From Ferruginibacter sp. (GTDB taxonomy: Bacteria > Bacteroidota > Bacteroidia > Chitinophagales > Chitinophagaceae): 64,000 nt of DNA. Of the stretch, positions 16,916 to 25,583 are shown in pieces. The notes beneath the pieces were generated by a model. The model was not told the DNA's origin and ran no database searches. It saw nothing but the letters and a program-made list of their open reading frames with translations. How positions within the stretch are numbered: position 1 is the stretch's first letter; the number at the start of each line of letters is the position of its first letter. The DNA is taken from NCBI GenBank assembly GCA_014379905.1, contig JACMKX010000165.1:25586-89585 (forward strand). Direction: 5' to 3'. Position numbers and translations under genes: made by a program.

Positions 16916-17935
16916 TCACGCCTTATTCAGGTCTTCTATCAACTGCGCTAATTTTATTTCTTCCAGCACCTTTCTTTTTGTAAGCGGGCCATCATCGCAC
17001 CATTTTACCAGCCGGATGGAGCCGTCAACAATTTCAATACCGGTGATATCACCATCATCAAAACAACAACAACCCGAATTAAAATAACAAGGTTTCAATG
17101 TTTCTCTTTGCTGGCTGGTGTCAATTTTATTGCTGGGATGACCGTAGTAACGGCCGGATGCAAATACCGGGCTATGTGTATGCCCGGTAATGAGTAGCAT
17201 GTCTTTTTCCTGGCTGCTCCAGCCATACATCATTTTATTGTGGCCGTTTCTCAGCGAAAAATCTTTACTGGCAGAATTGATATTAACCCGCAGGTATCGT
17301 TGTATAGGCATCCATATATGCGCCACGAGCCAGGTACTGACAGCATTGTTATCACTCATCAGGTCGCCCTGGTGGCCATGCGTTAAAAAAATATTGAAAG
17401 GAATTTTTAACCCTTTTACTTTTAAAACAATGCCTTCATAAATTTTTAAAGGAGAACCAAAATATTTTTTCAGGTAAAAGCTAACGGCAAAAATATCTTT
17501 CCAGATGATATCGTGGTTGCCAAAGGTTTTGTAAAAGCGGTTGGGGAAAAAAGCTGATTCTGCTGCAAAAGCTTTTTCATTTTTTGGCAACAGGTCTGCG
17601 GGTTGAAATTTCCATAACTCCTCACTGTCTCCCAGGCTTATGAAGGTGAAGCCCTCCTTGTAATAATGTCCCAGTGCTTTAATATAATTTGTTTCACTGG
17701 CATTAAAGTCATCCGCCCAGCTTTTATTCCCTTTATGCTGATCGCTAAAAATGATGAATTTATCTTTGGCAAGATCAATATCCAGCAACTTTACATTATT
17801 GTCTTTTTCTTCCAGCCCTTTTTTATATAATGCAGAAAGAGAACTATACACTGTTGACTGCTTTGGGGAAGCAGCCAGTTTATTCCCCATCCAGGTAAGG
17901 GGCTTTTTAAGGAAATATTGTAAAATTTTTCTCAT
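16916..17935 (-). CDS. Calcineurin-like metallophosphoesterase
   Basis: 339 residues with the five-block metallophosphatase signature: FIIFSDQHKGN (near 68), ISLGDSEELW (near 105), FGNHDIIWKD (near 140), FLTHGHQGD (near 187) and LITGHTHSPVF (near 255). The Asp, Asn-His and Gly-His-x-His metal ligands are all present. Family members hydrolyse phosphomono- or diesters; some Bacteroidota relatives are UDP-2,3-diacylglucosamine hydrolase-like, which would fit the neighbouring flippase, but specificity is not shown. Its start overlaps the flippase stop by 4 bp (ATGA), implying translational coupling. Confidence 0.88.
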   Translation of the reverse strand: MRKILQYFLKKPLTWMGNKLAASPKQSTVYSSLSALYKKGLEEKDNNVKLLDIDLAKDKFIIFSDQHKGNKSWADDFNASETNYIKALGHYYKEGFTFISLGDSEELWKFQPADLLPKNEKAFAAESAFFPNRFYKTFGNHDIIWKDIFAVSFYLKKYFGSPLKIYEGIVLKVKGLKIPFNIFLTHGHQGDLMSDNNAVSTWLVAHIWMPIQRYLRVNINSASKDFSLRNGHNKMMYGWSSQEKDMLLITGHTHSPVFASGRYYGHPSNKIDTSQQRETLKPCYFNSGCCCFDDGDITGIEIVDGSIRLVKWCDDGPLTKRKVLEEIKLAQLIEDLNKA

Positions 17936-19446
17936 CGGGTAAAATACTTTCCAATAACCGGCATTCTTGCCAATTCCTTTGCTTCAATTTTGCCAACAAA
18001 CCATGTAAAAAAACCCATTAATAGCACACCTGATATAATGGAGAACCACAAGGCCGGGCTTATCCATTTTACCAGGGCAATATGCAAGCCATAGATAAGT
18101 ACAACCAATACTATATAAGAAACCAGTTTTTTTACAGCATATGGTACAGGATAATATTTCTGCCCGAGTTTATAACTCATGATCATCATAATTAGGTAGC
18201 AGGCAAAAGTTGCAAGTGCAGCTCCGGTGTAGTGCCATACCGGAATAAGCAATACATTCAACACGATGGTAACAACTGCACCCGCAATGGTAATGTAAGC
18301 GCCATACCTGTTTTTATTGGTGAGCTTGTACCACACACTAAGGTTATAATAAATACCAAGAAAAACATTTCCCAAAGCCAGCAGGGGTACCACATCCAGG
18401 CCTTCGGCCCATCGCTTATTGGCAAACTCAATAAATATCCAGCGAAAAATATCAAGAAATAAACCAATGAATAAAAACATAAAGCAACAGGCGATCACAA
18501 AAAATTTCATCACCCTGGCATAAGTGCGCTGGGCATTTTCATTTTTACTTTGGTTAAAAAAGAAAGGTTCTGCTGCCATGCGGAATGCCTGTATCATAAT
18601 AGTGATGAGCAAAGCGATGCGGAAAATATTGGCAAAAATACCCAACTCATGATCAGCCTGTTGCTGGGGCAGGTCTACTACATGACGATAGATCATGCGG
18701 CTTAACACATCGTTCACCATGCCTCCCAACCCAACAATGATAAGAGGCATGCTGTATTTCATTACTTCTTTCCACAATACTTTATCGAAGCTGAAAGAGA
18801 TCTGCCTTATTTCTTTTGATAAGATGACCAGCGTAAACAAACTGCCACATAAATTTCCTAACAGGTAATATCCCAAACCCACCTCGGGTTTATAAACAAG
18901 GCTCAACCATCCGTCGGGATTTTTTGCAACAATGCCCGGAGCAAAACCCAGGAAAAATATTACTACTGAAAGATTGATGACGATACCGGCAATTCTTGCG
19001 AGTGCGTATCTTTTGGGCCTGTTCTCCTGGCGCAATTTCGCAAAAGGAAGTGTGTTGAGATTGTCAACTGCAATGATGGCAATCATCCAGTATAAATATT
19101 CAGGATGCCGCTCCAGGTCGGCAGCATCACTCAGCCATCCTTTGCTAAATAATAAAAGCAGGCTAAATAAAATAGTACTAAAAAAGAGTGAGATGGATAA
19201 TGTGCTGTATAATTTCTGCCGGTCATGCGTTTGGGAAAACCGGAAATAGGCTGTTTCCATTCCATATGAATACAGTACGTTAAAAAAAGGGATCAAAGTA
19301 TATACCTGTACGAGATCAGCTGTTTTTTCGGGCATGGCTACAAAAAACGGCAATGCCATATTCATGATATATCCTAAAAACCTGCTTGCAATGGTTGGTA
19401 CCCCATACCACAATGTTTGCCCCGCTAATTGTTTGATACCTGCCAA
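17932..19446 (-). CDS. Polysaccharide/lipid flippase, MATE/Wzx-like (MOP superfamily)
   Basis: 504 residues with 12-14 hydrophobic segments. The start MAGIKQLAGQTLWYGVPTIASRFLGYI is typical of oligosaccharide flippases (polysaccharide biosynthesis protein family). Family role: moving lipid-linked sugars across the inner membrane for envelope glycan assembly. It is coupled to the phosphoesterase at 16916-17935 by a 4-bp overlap, suggesting a two-gene unit in envelope biogenesis. The substrate cannot be inferred. Confidence 0.87.
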   Translation of the reverse strand: MAGIKQLAGQTLWYGVPTIASRFLGYIMNMALPFFVAMPEKTADLVQVYTLIPFFNVLYSYGMETAYFRFSQTHDRQKLYSTLSISLFFSTILFSLLLLFSKGWLSDAADLERHPEYLYWMIAIIAVDNLNTLPFAKLRQENRPKRYALARIAGIVINLSVVIFFLGFAPGIVAKNPDGWLSLVYKPEVGLGYYLLGNLCGSLFTLVILSKEIRQISFSFDKVLWKEVMKYSMPLIIVGLGGMVNDVLSRMIYRHVVDLPQQQADHELGIFANIFRIALLITIMIQAFRMAAEPFFFNQSKNENAQRTYARVMKFFVIACCFMFLFIGLFLDIFRWIFIEFANKRWAEGLDVVPLLALGNVFLGIYYNLSVWYKLTNKNRYGAYITIAGAVVTIVLNVLLIPVWHYTGAALATFACYLIMMIMSYKLGQKYYPVPYAVKKLVSYIVLVVLIYGLHIALVKWISPALWFSIISGVLLMGFFTWFVGKIEAKELARMPVIGKYFTR

Positions 19447-19649
19447 TGGATTTTAAATTTATTCAAAATTACACGAATGAAATGAATTGCACGAATTGTT
19501 CATGGTTGATAGATCATAGTTGATGGAAAGATGCCAACTTTCTATCTTCTTCATTTTCCACCACGAATTACATGATTTTTTTAGCGCCTGCCAGCTTTTA
19601 GCATAAGAGGTTAACCTACTTTATTATTCCTTATTGGATGTTTCTTATT

Positions 19650-20714
19650 TCAGTGTTTAAAAAACACGGGGCCATCCGGGCCAAACCGTTTGCTCTTTGT
19701 AAAAGAAGTATCGGTTAACGTATACAAAAAATAACTGAGTTCATTTTTTTGCAGCGGGGTAAGTTTAATGGGCGAACCCAGGTTGCTATCCAATCCTTTG
19801 GGCTGGGCTGCTGTTACTTTCATGTAATGATCCACTACCTGTGGTACAGAAAAAATGCTGCCATCATGCATATAGGGATAACTGTACTGCACATTGCGAA
19901 GGCTGGGAACTTTAAATTTAAGGGAATCTCCGGCCAGCCCGGTTATCATCATTCGGCCATTGTCTTTAAACCGGTTTATGGGCCGGCCATTGTTTCTAAA
20001 ACTATTATCTGTAAACAATGGTTCTTTGTGGCAACTGGCGCAATGCACTTTAAAGTGTTTGTAACCATTTGCTTCAAACCTGCTAAAGCTATCCCTTCCG
20101 TTCATTACCCTGTCATATTTACTGTTGGCAGTTATCAGGCTGCCGGTAAACTGCGCCAATGCTTTCAACATACGCTGACTGGTAATATTCGCATCGCCGA
20201 AAGCTTTTTTAAACAGCCGCTTATAAGAAGTGTCCGCTTTTAAAAATAATAGTACTGTATCCAATGCACTGCCCATTTCATTGGGTGCCGTTAATGGTGA
20301 AAGGGGTTGCACTTCTATATGATTGATGCCGCCATCCCAGTGATAAGCCGTCATCCAGGCAAGGTTCATCAATGCAGGGGCATTGCGGGTGGTAAAAGTA
20401 TTGAGCACACCATGGCTAAGGTCGTGATCAAAAGTGGCAAATCCGGCGAAAGGCTGGTGACAGCTGGCGCAGCTTATTTCTTTATCACTGCTGAGGCGGG
20501 GGTCGTAAAATAATTTTTTACCCAGTTGGAAGCCTTCTTCTGTCAGTTTATTTTTTGCAAAAATATCTGTAGGAGGTTTTGGCCACCCGGTAGGAATAAC
20601 GAATTTAAGTGGTGTTGGTGCGTAGGGACCATAGCCGTCATCATTTGTTGCGCTTATAAATACAAGGGCAGCGGCAATAAATAAAAAAAATGATATGAGG
20701 ACTTTTATCTTCAA
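19650..20714 (-). CDS. Di-heme cytochrome c peroxidase/MauG-family protein (MbnH-like)
   Basis: 354 residues with an N-terminal hydrophobic export signal and two heme-binding CxxCH sites: C82-A-S-C85-H86 and C225-A-S-C228-H229. KLFYDPRLSSDKEISCASCH and the C-terminal VPSLRNVQYSYPYMHDGSIFSVPQVVDHY are standard CcpA/MauG elements. Family role: periplasmic oxidations using two c-hemes. Its start is 3 bp from the stop of an MbnP-like gene, so the best-supported role, by analogy with MbnH/MbnP, is oxidative modification of that partner. Plain hydrogen-peroxide reductase activity is the alternative. Confidence 0.92.
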   Translation of the reverse strand: MKIKVLISFFLFIAAALVFISATNDDGYGPYAPTPLKFVIPTGWPKPPTDIFAKNKLTEEGFQLGKKLFYDPRLSSDKEISCASCHQPFAGFATFDHDLSHGVLNTFTTRNAPALMNLAWMTAYHWDGGINHIEVQPLSPLTAPNEMGSALDTVLLFLKADTSYKRLFKKAFGDANITSQRMLKALAQFTGSLITANSKYDRVMNGRDSFSRFEANGYKHFKVHCASCHKEPLFTDNSFRNNGRPINRFKDNGRMMITGLAGDSLKFKVPSLRNVQYSYPYMHDGSIFSVPQVVDHYMKVTAAQPKGLDSNLGSPIKLTPLQKNELSYFLYTLTDTSFTKSKRFGPDGPVFFKH

Positions 20715-20717
20715 TGT

Positions 20718-21440
20718 TTATTCGATGCTTTTGATGGAAAACATACCCTGGAAATTATCTGCTGCTTTTATGGCAAGCCTTCCCGGTGTCATGAGTAATG
20801 CCTGGTCTGCAATTTTGATATCACTAATGCCTTTCCAATATTTATCAAGGTCGATGTTGACAATGATGGTGTGTTTACTACCTGCTTTTACTTCCAGTTT
20901 CCGTGGAAAGGGAAGCGTGATGCGTCTTGCCACATTATTAGGGAAGCGATAACCTCCTACATGATGTTCAATTCTGCCGAGATCGGCTTTCGATGCGGGC
21001 GAATACCCTTCCAGCTTAAAAAATATGTAGCCGGAGTTCCAGGTCCAGAACATGCCATTCAAAGGATCCAGCGCCTCATCCTGGGCACCGCTACAGTTTA
21101 AAGCGCTGTCTACACCAATGGTAAAATCCAGGGAATGATAATTTCCATTTGATGATGGAAATACAATGCTGTCTGTATTGCCAGCATCCATCAGTAATAC
21201 CCTTTCATTAAAAAGCATCACATCATCTCCTTTAAACAAAATATTGCTGATGTAATATTTTAACCTGGTCACCTGGTATGCTTCATTAAAGCCATTCGTA
21301 TAGCTGCTGTCATTCAACAGCAGCGGTTTGCCGTTTGCAGTAATATTAAATTTAAACGAAACCTGGGCATAAGAAAACAGGTTGCATAGCAATACAAATG
21401 CAATACAACTACAAATTTTTTTAAATAGAGATCTAATCAT
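20718..21440 (-). CDS. MbnP-family copper-binding protein
   Basis: 240 residues with signal peptide (cleavage after LFSYAQ). The mature protein has FKFNITANGKPLLL, YQVTRLKYYISNI and the diagnostic DPLNGMFWTWNSGYIFFKLEG segment, and ends with a beta-rich domain. This matches the MbnP family, in which a tryptophan is oxidised by a partner di-heme enzyme to help copper binding (known for methanotroph MbnP/MbnH). Candidate modified tryptophans are the two in MFWTWNSGY. It overlaps the arfB gene end by 8 bp and is followed 3 bp later by the di-heme peroxidase. Confidence 0.88.
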   Translation of the reverse strand: MIRSLFKKICSCIAFVLLCNLFSYAQVSFKFNITANGKPLLLNDSSYTNGFNEAYQVTRLKYYISNILFKGDDVMLFNERVLLMDAGNTDSIVFPSSNGNYHSLDFTIGVDSALNCSGAQDEALDPLNGMFWTWNSGYIFFKLEGYSPASKADLGRIEHHVGGYRFPNNVARRITLPFPRKLEVKAGSKHTIIVNIDLDKYWKGISDIKIADQALLMTPGRLAIKAADNFQGMFSIKSIE

Positions 21441-21834
21441 TCAATCCCGGTTTTTTTCTTGCCTGTTTTATGCCTGAGTTTATCTTCTTGCTCTCCAGTC
21501 TTTTTAATTTACTGGCCAGACTTGGTTTGCTTGCTTTTCTTTTTTTGGGAATGATAAGCGCCTTTTCAACCAGTGCATTCATTTTTTTTACTACAATTTC
21601 CTTATTGGCCAGCTGGCTCCTGGCCTCCTGGCTTTTTACGAGCAGCATGCCTTCGGCATTAATCCTATTGGAAAGTTTCTCAACCATCCTTATTTTTTCT
21701 TCTTCCGAAAAAAGCGCAGAGCTATCTATATGCCAATAACCCTCCACCATGGTTTCCACTTTGTTCACATTCTGACCACCTTTGCCTCCGCTGCGGGCTG
21801 TTTTAAATTTTATTTCCGTATATATGTCAGGCAT
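21433..21834 (-). CDS. arfB: Ribosome-rescue peptidyl-tRNA hydrolase ArfB (YaeJ)
   Basis: 133 residues. The catalytic GGQ (G19-G20-Q21) sits in RSGGKGGQNVNKVET, with the short form lacking codon-recognition domains, and a basic C-terminal tail (KKRKASKPSLASKLKRLESKK). That is the layout of ArfB, which hydrolyses peptidyl-tRNA on stalled ribosomes with the tail in the mRNA tunnel. On the minus strand TAAATTTG (plus 21840-21847), matching TAnnTTTG, ends only 5 bases before the ATG, suggesting a leaderless or near-leaderless transcript. Confidence 0.93.
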   Translation of the reverse strand: MPDIYTEIKFKTARSGGKGGQNVNKVETMVEGYWHIDSSALFSEEEKIRMVEKLSNRINAEGMLLVKSQEARSQLANKEIVVKKMNALVEKALIIPKKRKASKPSLASKLKRLESKKINSGIKQARKKPGLND

Positions 21835-21951
21835 GGCACCAAATTTACCTACAAATACAGCAATTTGCAGTAAATGAGGGTTTTAATACCGTTAATATTT
21901 CGGTAAGTAGGAAAAAAAACACATTTTTGCATCAAACCAAACGGTGGAATT

Positions 21952-22731
21952 TTGAAAGGCATCATCTATCACTCATTAACGGAAAAAAAGAAGCAGGGCA
22001 AAAAAAGCTTTGCAGTACTCATTGATCCCGATAAGGTGAATGACAGCAATATGGAGCAACTCATTGAGCTGGCAGTAGAGGCTAAAGTGGATTATTTTTT
22101 TGTAGGCGGAAGCCTGGTTATTTCTGACAACCTGGATAATTGTATCCAGCTCATTAAAAGTCGTTGTGCTATTCCGGTAATATTGTTTCCCGGCAGCCCC
22201 AGCCAGCTAAGTAAATATGCTGATTCATTATTATACCTTTCCCTTATCAGTGGGCGTAATCCTGAGTTACTGATTGGGCAGCACGTTGTAAGTGCACCTG
22301 TTGTTAGAAAAAGCGGGCTGGAAATTATGCCTACAGGCTATATGGTAATTGATGGAGGTGCCCCTACTACGGTTTCCTATATCAGCAATGCCGCTCCTTT
22401 ACCGGCCGATAAAAACGAAATTGCTATGTGTACGGCCATGGCCGGAGAAATGCTGGGTATGAAACTGATTTATATGGATGCAGGCAGCGGTGCCAAAAAA
22501 GCCATCCACGAACAAATGATCGCAAAAGTAGCCGGCTGTATAGATGTTCCGCTTATCATTGGTGGTGGTATAACCACCCCTGAAAAAGCTTACCTCAATT
22601 GCAAGGCAGGTGCCGATGTAATTGTGGTGGGCAATGCTATTGAAAAAGATGCTTCGCTCATCAAAGAAATTGCAGCAGCGGTGCACAGGGTTAATAAGGT
22701 CGAGACTGAAGGTCAGACGAGTGTGGTCTAG
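21952..22731 (+). CDS. Geranylgeranylglyceryl/heptaprenylglyceryl phosphate synthase (PcrB family)
   Basis: 259 residues from a TTG start (MKGIIYHSLTEKKKQGKKSF). The (beta/alpha)8 active-site elements AVLIDPDKV, FFVGGSLV, VILFPGSP, LIYMDAGSGA and LIIGGGITTPEKA with GADVIVVGNAIEK are all present. The reaction joins sn-glycerol-1-phosphate to a polyprenyl diphosphate, forming an ether lipid precursor of archaeal stereochemistry; Bacteroidota homologues are reported to make GGGP. The last 13 residues (VNKVETEGQTSVV) are encoded by an intergenic repeat that also provides the stop codon. It diverges from arfB. Confidence 0.92.
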   Translation: MKGIIYHSLTEKKKQGKKSFAVLIDPDKVNDSNMEQLIELAVEAKVDYFFVGGSLVISDNLDNCIQLIKSRCAIPVILFPGSPSQLSKYADSLLYLSLISGRNPELLIGQHVVSAPVVRKSGLEIMPTGYMVIDGGAPTTVSYISNAAPLPADKNEIAMCTAMAGEMLGMKLIYMDAGSGAKKAIHEQMIAKVAGCIDVPLIIGGGITTPEKAYLNCKAGADVIVVGNAIEKDASLIKEIAAAVHRVNKVETEGQTSVV

Positions 22732-22752
22732 GGTCGGGACTGAAGGTCAGAC
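22699..22752. repeat. Tandem 20-bp repeat plus inverted end, with partner at 23461-23484
   Basis: GTC(G/A)-type units of 20 bases occur at 22699-22718 and 22733-22752, differing at one base (GTCGAGACT versus GTCGGGACT, then GAAGGTCAGAC). The stretch 22729-22752 (TAGGGTCG...AGGTCAGAC) matches the reverse complement of 23461-23484 at 20 of 24 positions, so the two form imperfect inverted ends around the lipoprotein gene. Confidence 0.75.
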
Positions 22753-22788
22753 CTGTTTCTATAACGGTTATTTATTTAAACAGATTCT

Positions 22789-23309
22789 ATGAAAACACTT
22801 GCATCCCTGGCATTGATTATTATCACTTTTTCTGCGTGCTCGCAATCCTATAAATCATCAGATTTTAAAACATACTCCACTGAAGCGTACACCGTGCAAT
22901 ACCCGGCCAATTGGAGAATTGACACTTCTAAACAGAATAAAGCTGAATTTTCGATCTTTTCTCCTAAAGAAACCCTTGTAGATAAGTTCAGTGAAAATAT
23001 AAACCTCATCATACAGGACTTTAAGGGGCAAAATATTGATCTGAAGAAATATGCACAGATCTCTGAGGAACAAATAAAAGCAAATGCGAAAGATCTGGAA
23101 AAATTTTCTATGAAGAAGATCCGTGTGCCGGTTCAAAGGAGTATTATAAACTGACTTATGAAATGACCTACGGTAATTTCAAATTATTTACTGAGCAATA
23201 TTATTTCATGAAAAATGAAAAAGCATTCGTTATTACTTTTAGTTCAGAAACAGGAAAATCAAAAATTACAGGCGAAAAAATATCAGCTTCTTTCAATTTG
23301 GCAAAATAA
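22789..23309 (+). pseudogene. Lipoprotein with PsbP/DcrB-like domain, interrupted by a frameshift
   Basis: The first frame gives a lipoprotein signal (SLALIIITFSACSQ, lipobox Cys near residue 17) and a domain beginning YTVQYPANWRIDTS. It stops at 23152-23154 after VPVQRSIIN. From about 23131 the next frame continues without a break as GSKEYYKLTYEMTYGNFKLF, then EQYYFMKNEKAFVITFSS and a stop at 23307-23309. Loss of one base near 23131 would explain this; the intact protein would be about 174 residues. The fold resembles PsbP/DUF1795 domain lipoproteins; function is unknown. The cause may be a real mutation or a sequencing error. Confidence 0.75.
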
Positions 23310-23357
23310 ACTATAACGGGAGTTTTGTAAGTCAGACAAGTTGCTGAGCCCAAAGAA

Positions 23358-23394
23358 AAAAGGAGAACAAAGATTTTTACCCTGTTCTCCTTTT
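23358..23394. terminator. Bidirectional intrinsic terminator between lipoprotein and M28 genes
   Basis: AAAAGGAGAACA (23358-23369) pairs perfectly with TGTTCTCCTTTT (23383-23394) around a 13-base loop. The A-run on the left and T-run on the right allow termination from both sides between convergent genes. Confidence 0.85.
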
Positions 23395-23481
23395 ATTACC
23401 TCGGTTTATTATCAAATCTTTTCCGCTTTAGCTCCTTATTCTCTTTGCAATAAATACCGCGTCTGACCTGCGGTGACGACC

Positions 23482-24771
23482 CTAGCGATTTAATTTCTCC
23501 ACCCTCGACGGTGTTTCTTTTCCACTCACAATTCCTTTGCTGCTGATGGCTATGGCTTTTATGACTTCTGTCATATTAGCCATATCCAGCGTTTCTATTT
23601 CATCGTCTGCTGTATGATAAAATTTTTCTGTATCCATTTTACTGGTGCTGATGGTGTGTGCCGGTACGCCCAATGCAGCGAGGGTTGCATTATCTGACCG
23701 GTAAAATAAATTTTGTTTTGGATAAGGGTCCGGTTCAAAATGAAATTGACTGCCTGATAAATTTCCCTGTAATATTTTTCCGAAATCAGATTTTTCATAA
23801 CCGGTGATGTAAGCACTGTTTTTTCCCCACTGGCTTTCGGTACCTATCATTTCTATGTTGAACATGGCAACTGTTTTATCTGCATTGATCTGTCTGGAAA
23901 AATATTGCGAACCAAAACCTCCAATTTCTTCTGCGGTAAATGCAATAAATACCAATGTGCGCTCATTGTTTTTTTCTTTGGTAAAATAGTTGGCCAGCAT
24001 CATTACAGCGGTAGTACCTGCCGCATCATCGTTGGCGCCATTGTATACAGAATCCCCGTCTGCCGTTGCTTTACCTATGCCAATATGATCGTAGTGACCC
24101 GAGAAAACAACGAGCTCCTCTTTTTTCGATTTGCCAGGTAATATCCCTATTACATTTGCGAGGGAAGACTGACTGATCTCGTGTAGCACATCAAAACTGT
24201 AAGTAGCCGCATCTTTATCACTTAATACAAAAACCACGGATGCTTTTTCTTCAAAACTATCTCTCTTAAAACGTTTTAGCCGGCTAAAATTTTTTGCCTG
24301 CCCGGTGTTTACCAGTACCAATGTTTTTTCATTGGCAGAGATTATCTTATTGGCTTCTGCCATCAGGTTGGCTCCTGTATCAATCACTATTTTCTTATAG
24401 CCGCTTTTTTCATCCAGCTTTAACGCGGCCTGTGTGGTTACCGCAATAATATCATTGGTTAAAACAGCCTCCCCGTTAATTGTGCCGGTAGCAGAAATAA
24501 ATTTTGCCTTGGTCATCTTAAAAGACTGTTTATAAGTAGTGAGCCCGTTAAAAAATTGCAGGCCTGCCTTTTTAAATTCAGCGGCAATAAAATCTGCGGC
24601 CTTATCTATTTCCGGGCTAAAGGTTTTGCGGCCTTTCATTTCATCTGCTGCCAGTACTCGTTCAATCCGCTCTACTTCAGCAACATTAATGATCTTATCA
24701 AGATTGTTTTGCGCCGAAGCAAGAAAACCGGAAAGGATCAATCCGCCGGTTATTAAAAGTTTATTCATCAT
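23482..24771 (-). CDS. Secreted M28-family zinc aminopeptidase
   Basis: 429 residues with signal peptide (LILSGFLASAQ). The two-zinc ligands of family M28 are visible in order: FSGHYDHIG (His226, Asp228), NGANDDAAGT (Asp248/249), the EEIGG pair (Glu281/282), MFNIEMIG, and a late histidine near HTADDE. Family role: removes N-terminal amino acids from peptides outside the cytoplasm. A PA-type insert lies between 90 and 200. Its TAG stop lies in the 23461-23484 repeat. Confidence 0.92.
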   Translation of the reverse strand: MMNKLLITGGLILSGFLASAQNNLDKIINVAEVERIERVLAADEMKGRKTFSPEIDKAADFIAAEFKKAGLQFFNGLTTYKQSFKMTKAKFISATGTINGEAVLTNDIIAVTTQAALKLDEKSGYKKIVIDTGANLMAEANKIISANEKTLVLVNTGQAKNFSRLKRFKRDSFEEKASVVFVLSDKDAATYSFDVLHEISQSSLANVIGILPGKSKKEELVVFSGHYDHIGIGKATADGDSVYNGANDDAAGTTAVMMLANYFTKEKNNERTLVFIAFTAEEIGGFGSQYFSRQINADKTVAMFNIEMIGTESQWGKNSAYITGYEKSDFGKILQGNLSGSQFHFEPDPYPKQNLFYRSDNATLAALGVPAHTISTSKMDTEKFYHTADDEIETLDMANMTEVIKAIAISSKGIVSGKETPSRVEKLNR

Positions 24772-24824
24772 GTTATAGGTTGATATATTATTGATTACAC
24801 GAATTTAATTAGCACATTAGCTAA

Positions 24825-25556
24825 TTAGAGACTCATCATCTCCTTAAACTTAACCGCCTGCCTCCGGCTTACTTCAATTTTTTCACCAGCTTTCAGATCA
24901 AGCAGTAAACCACCATTGAAATAGGGTTCTACTTTTTCTATCATGCGCATGTTAACGATGTGTTTGCGGTTGGCCCGGAAAAACACCTTGTCATCAAGCC
25001 GGTCTTCCAGCGCATTCAACGATTTTAAGATGAGTGGCTTATTCGGACCAAAATATACTTTGGCATAGTTACCCACGCTTTCAAACAAACGCACTTCGCT
25101 CAGTTTTACGAACCAGCAACGTTCGCCGTCTTTTACAAATACCTGGTCATTTTCGCTTAACATACCACGGTTGCTACCTGCCATAGCTGCTGCCAGTTCT
25201 TTTTCTTCTGCCAGCTGTAGTTTATGTAAGGCATCTGCCAGGCGCTTGGGCTCTACCGGTTTCATGAGATAATCCAGGGCATTTACTTCAAATGCTTTTA
25301 ATGCAAATTCATCGTAAGCAGTGGTGAAAATTACATGCGGTGCCTTTTCCAGTTCCATCAACATATCGAAACCCGTTTTACCAGGCATTTGTATGTCCAG
25401 GAAAATAAGGTCCGGCATAAGGCTCTCTATCTTTTCAATACCTTCTGCAGCATTGGCCGCTTCCCCTATTACTTCCACTTCGGGAAAGTCGCTCAATAAT
25501 TTTTTTAATTCATTCCTCGCTAATCTTTCGTCGTCAATAATGATTGCTTTGTGCAT
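24825..25556 (-). CDS. LytTR-family response regulator
   Basis: 243 residues. The receiver domain (1-120) has the phosphoacceptor Asp54 in LIFLDIQMPG, the acidic pair in IIIDDE, and the lysine in DYLMKPVEPKRL. The C-terminal LytTR DNA-binding domain (about 140-240) includes FVKLSEVRLFESVGNYAKVYF and RANRKHIVNMRMIEKV. Family role: transcription control downstream of a LytS-type sensor. The kinase gene is 27 bp upstream on the same strand, so the two form a two-component system. The controlled signal and genes are unknown. Confidence 0.95.
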   Translation of the reverse strand: MHKAIIIDDERLARNELKKLLSDFPEVEVIGEAANAAEGIEKIESLMPDLIFLDIQMPGKTGFDMLMELEKAPHVIFTTAYDEFALKAFEVNALDYLMKPVEPKRLADALHKLQLAEEKELAAAMAGSNRGMLSENDQVFVKDGERCWFVKLSEVRLFESVGNYAKVYFGPNKPLILKSLNALEDRLDDKVFFRANRKHIVNMRMIEKVEPYFNGGLLLDLKAGEKIEVSRRQAVKFKEMMSL

Positions 25557-25583
25557 CTTAAATAGAAATTTTAATTCTGTAAG

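Noticed and set aside
22789..23154. Intact 121-residue protein
   Set aside because: The frame after 23131 continues as a matching C-terminal half in the next frame, so the intact gene is about 174 residues and frameshifted.
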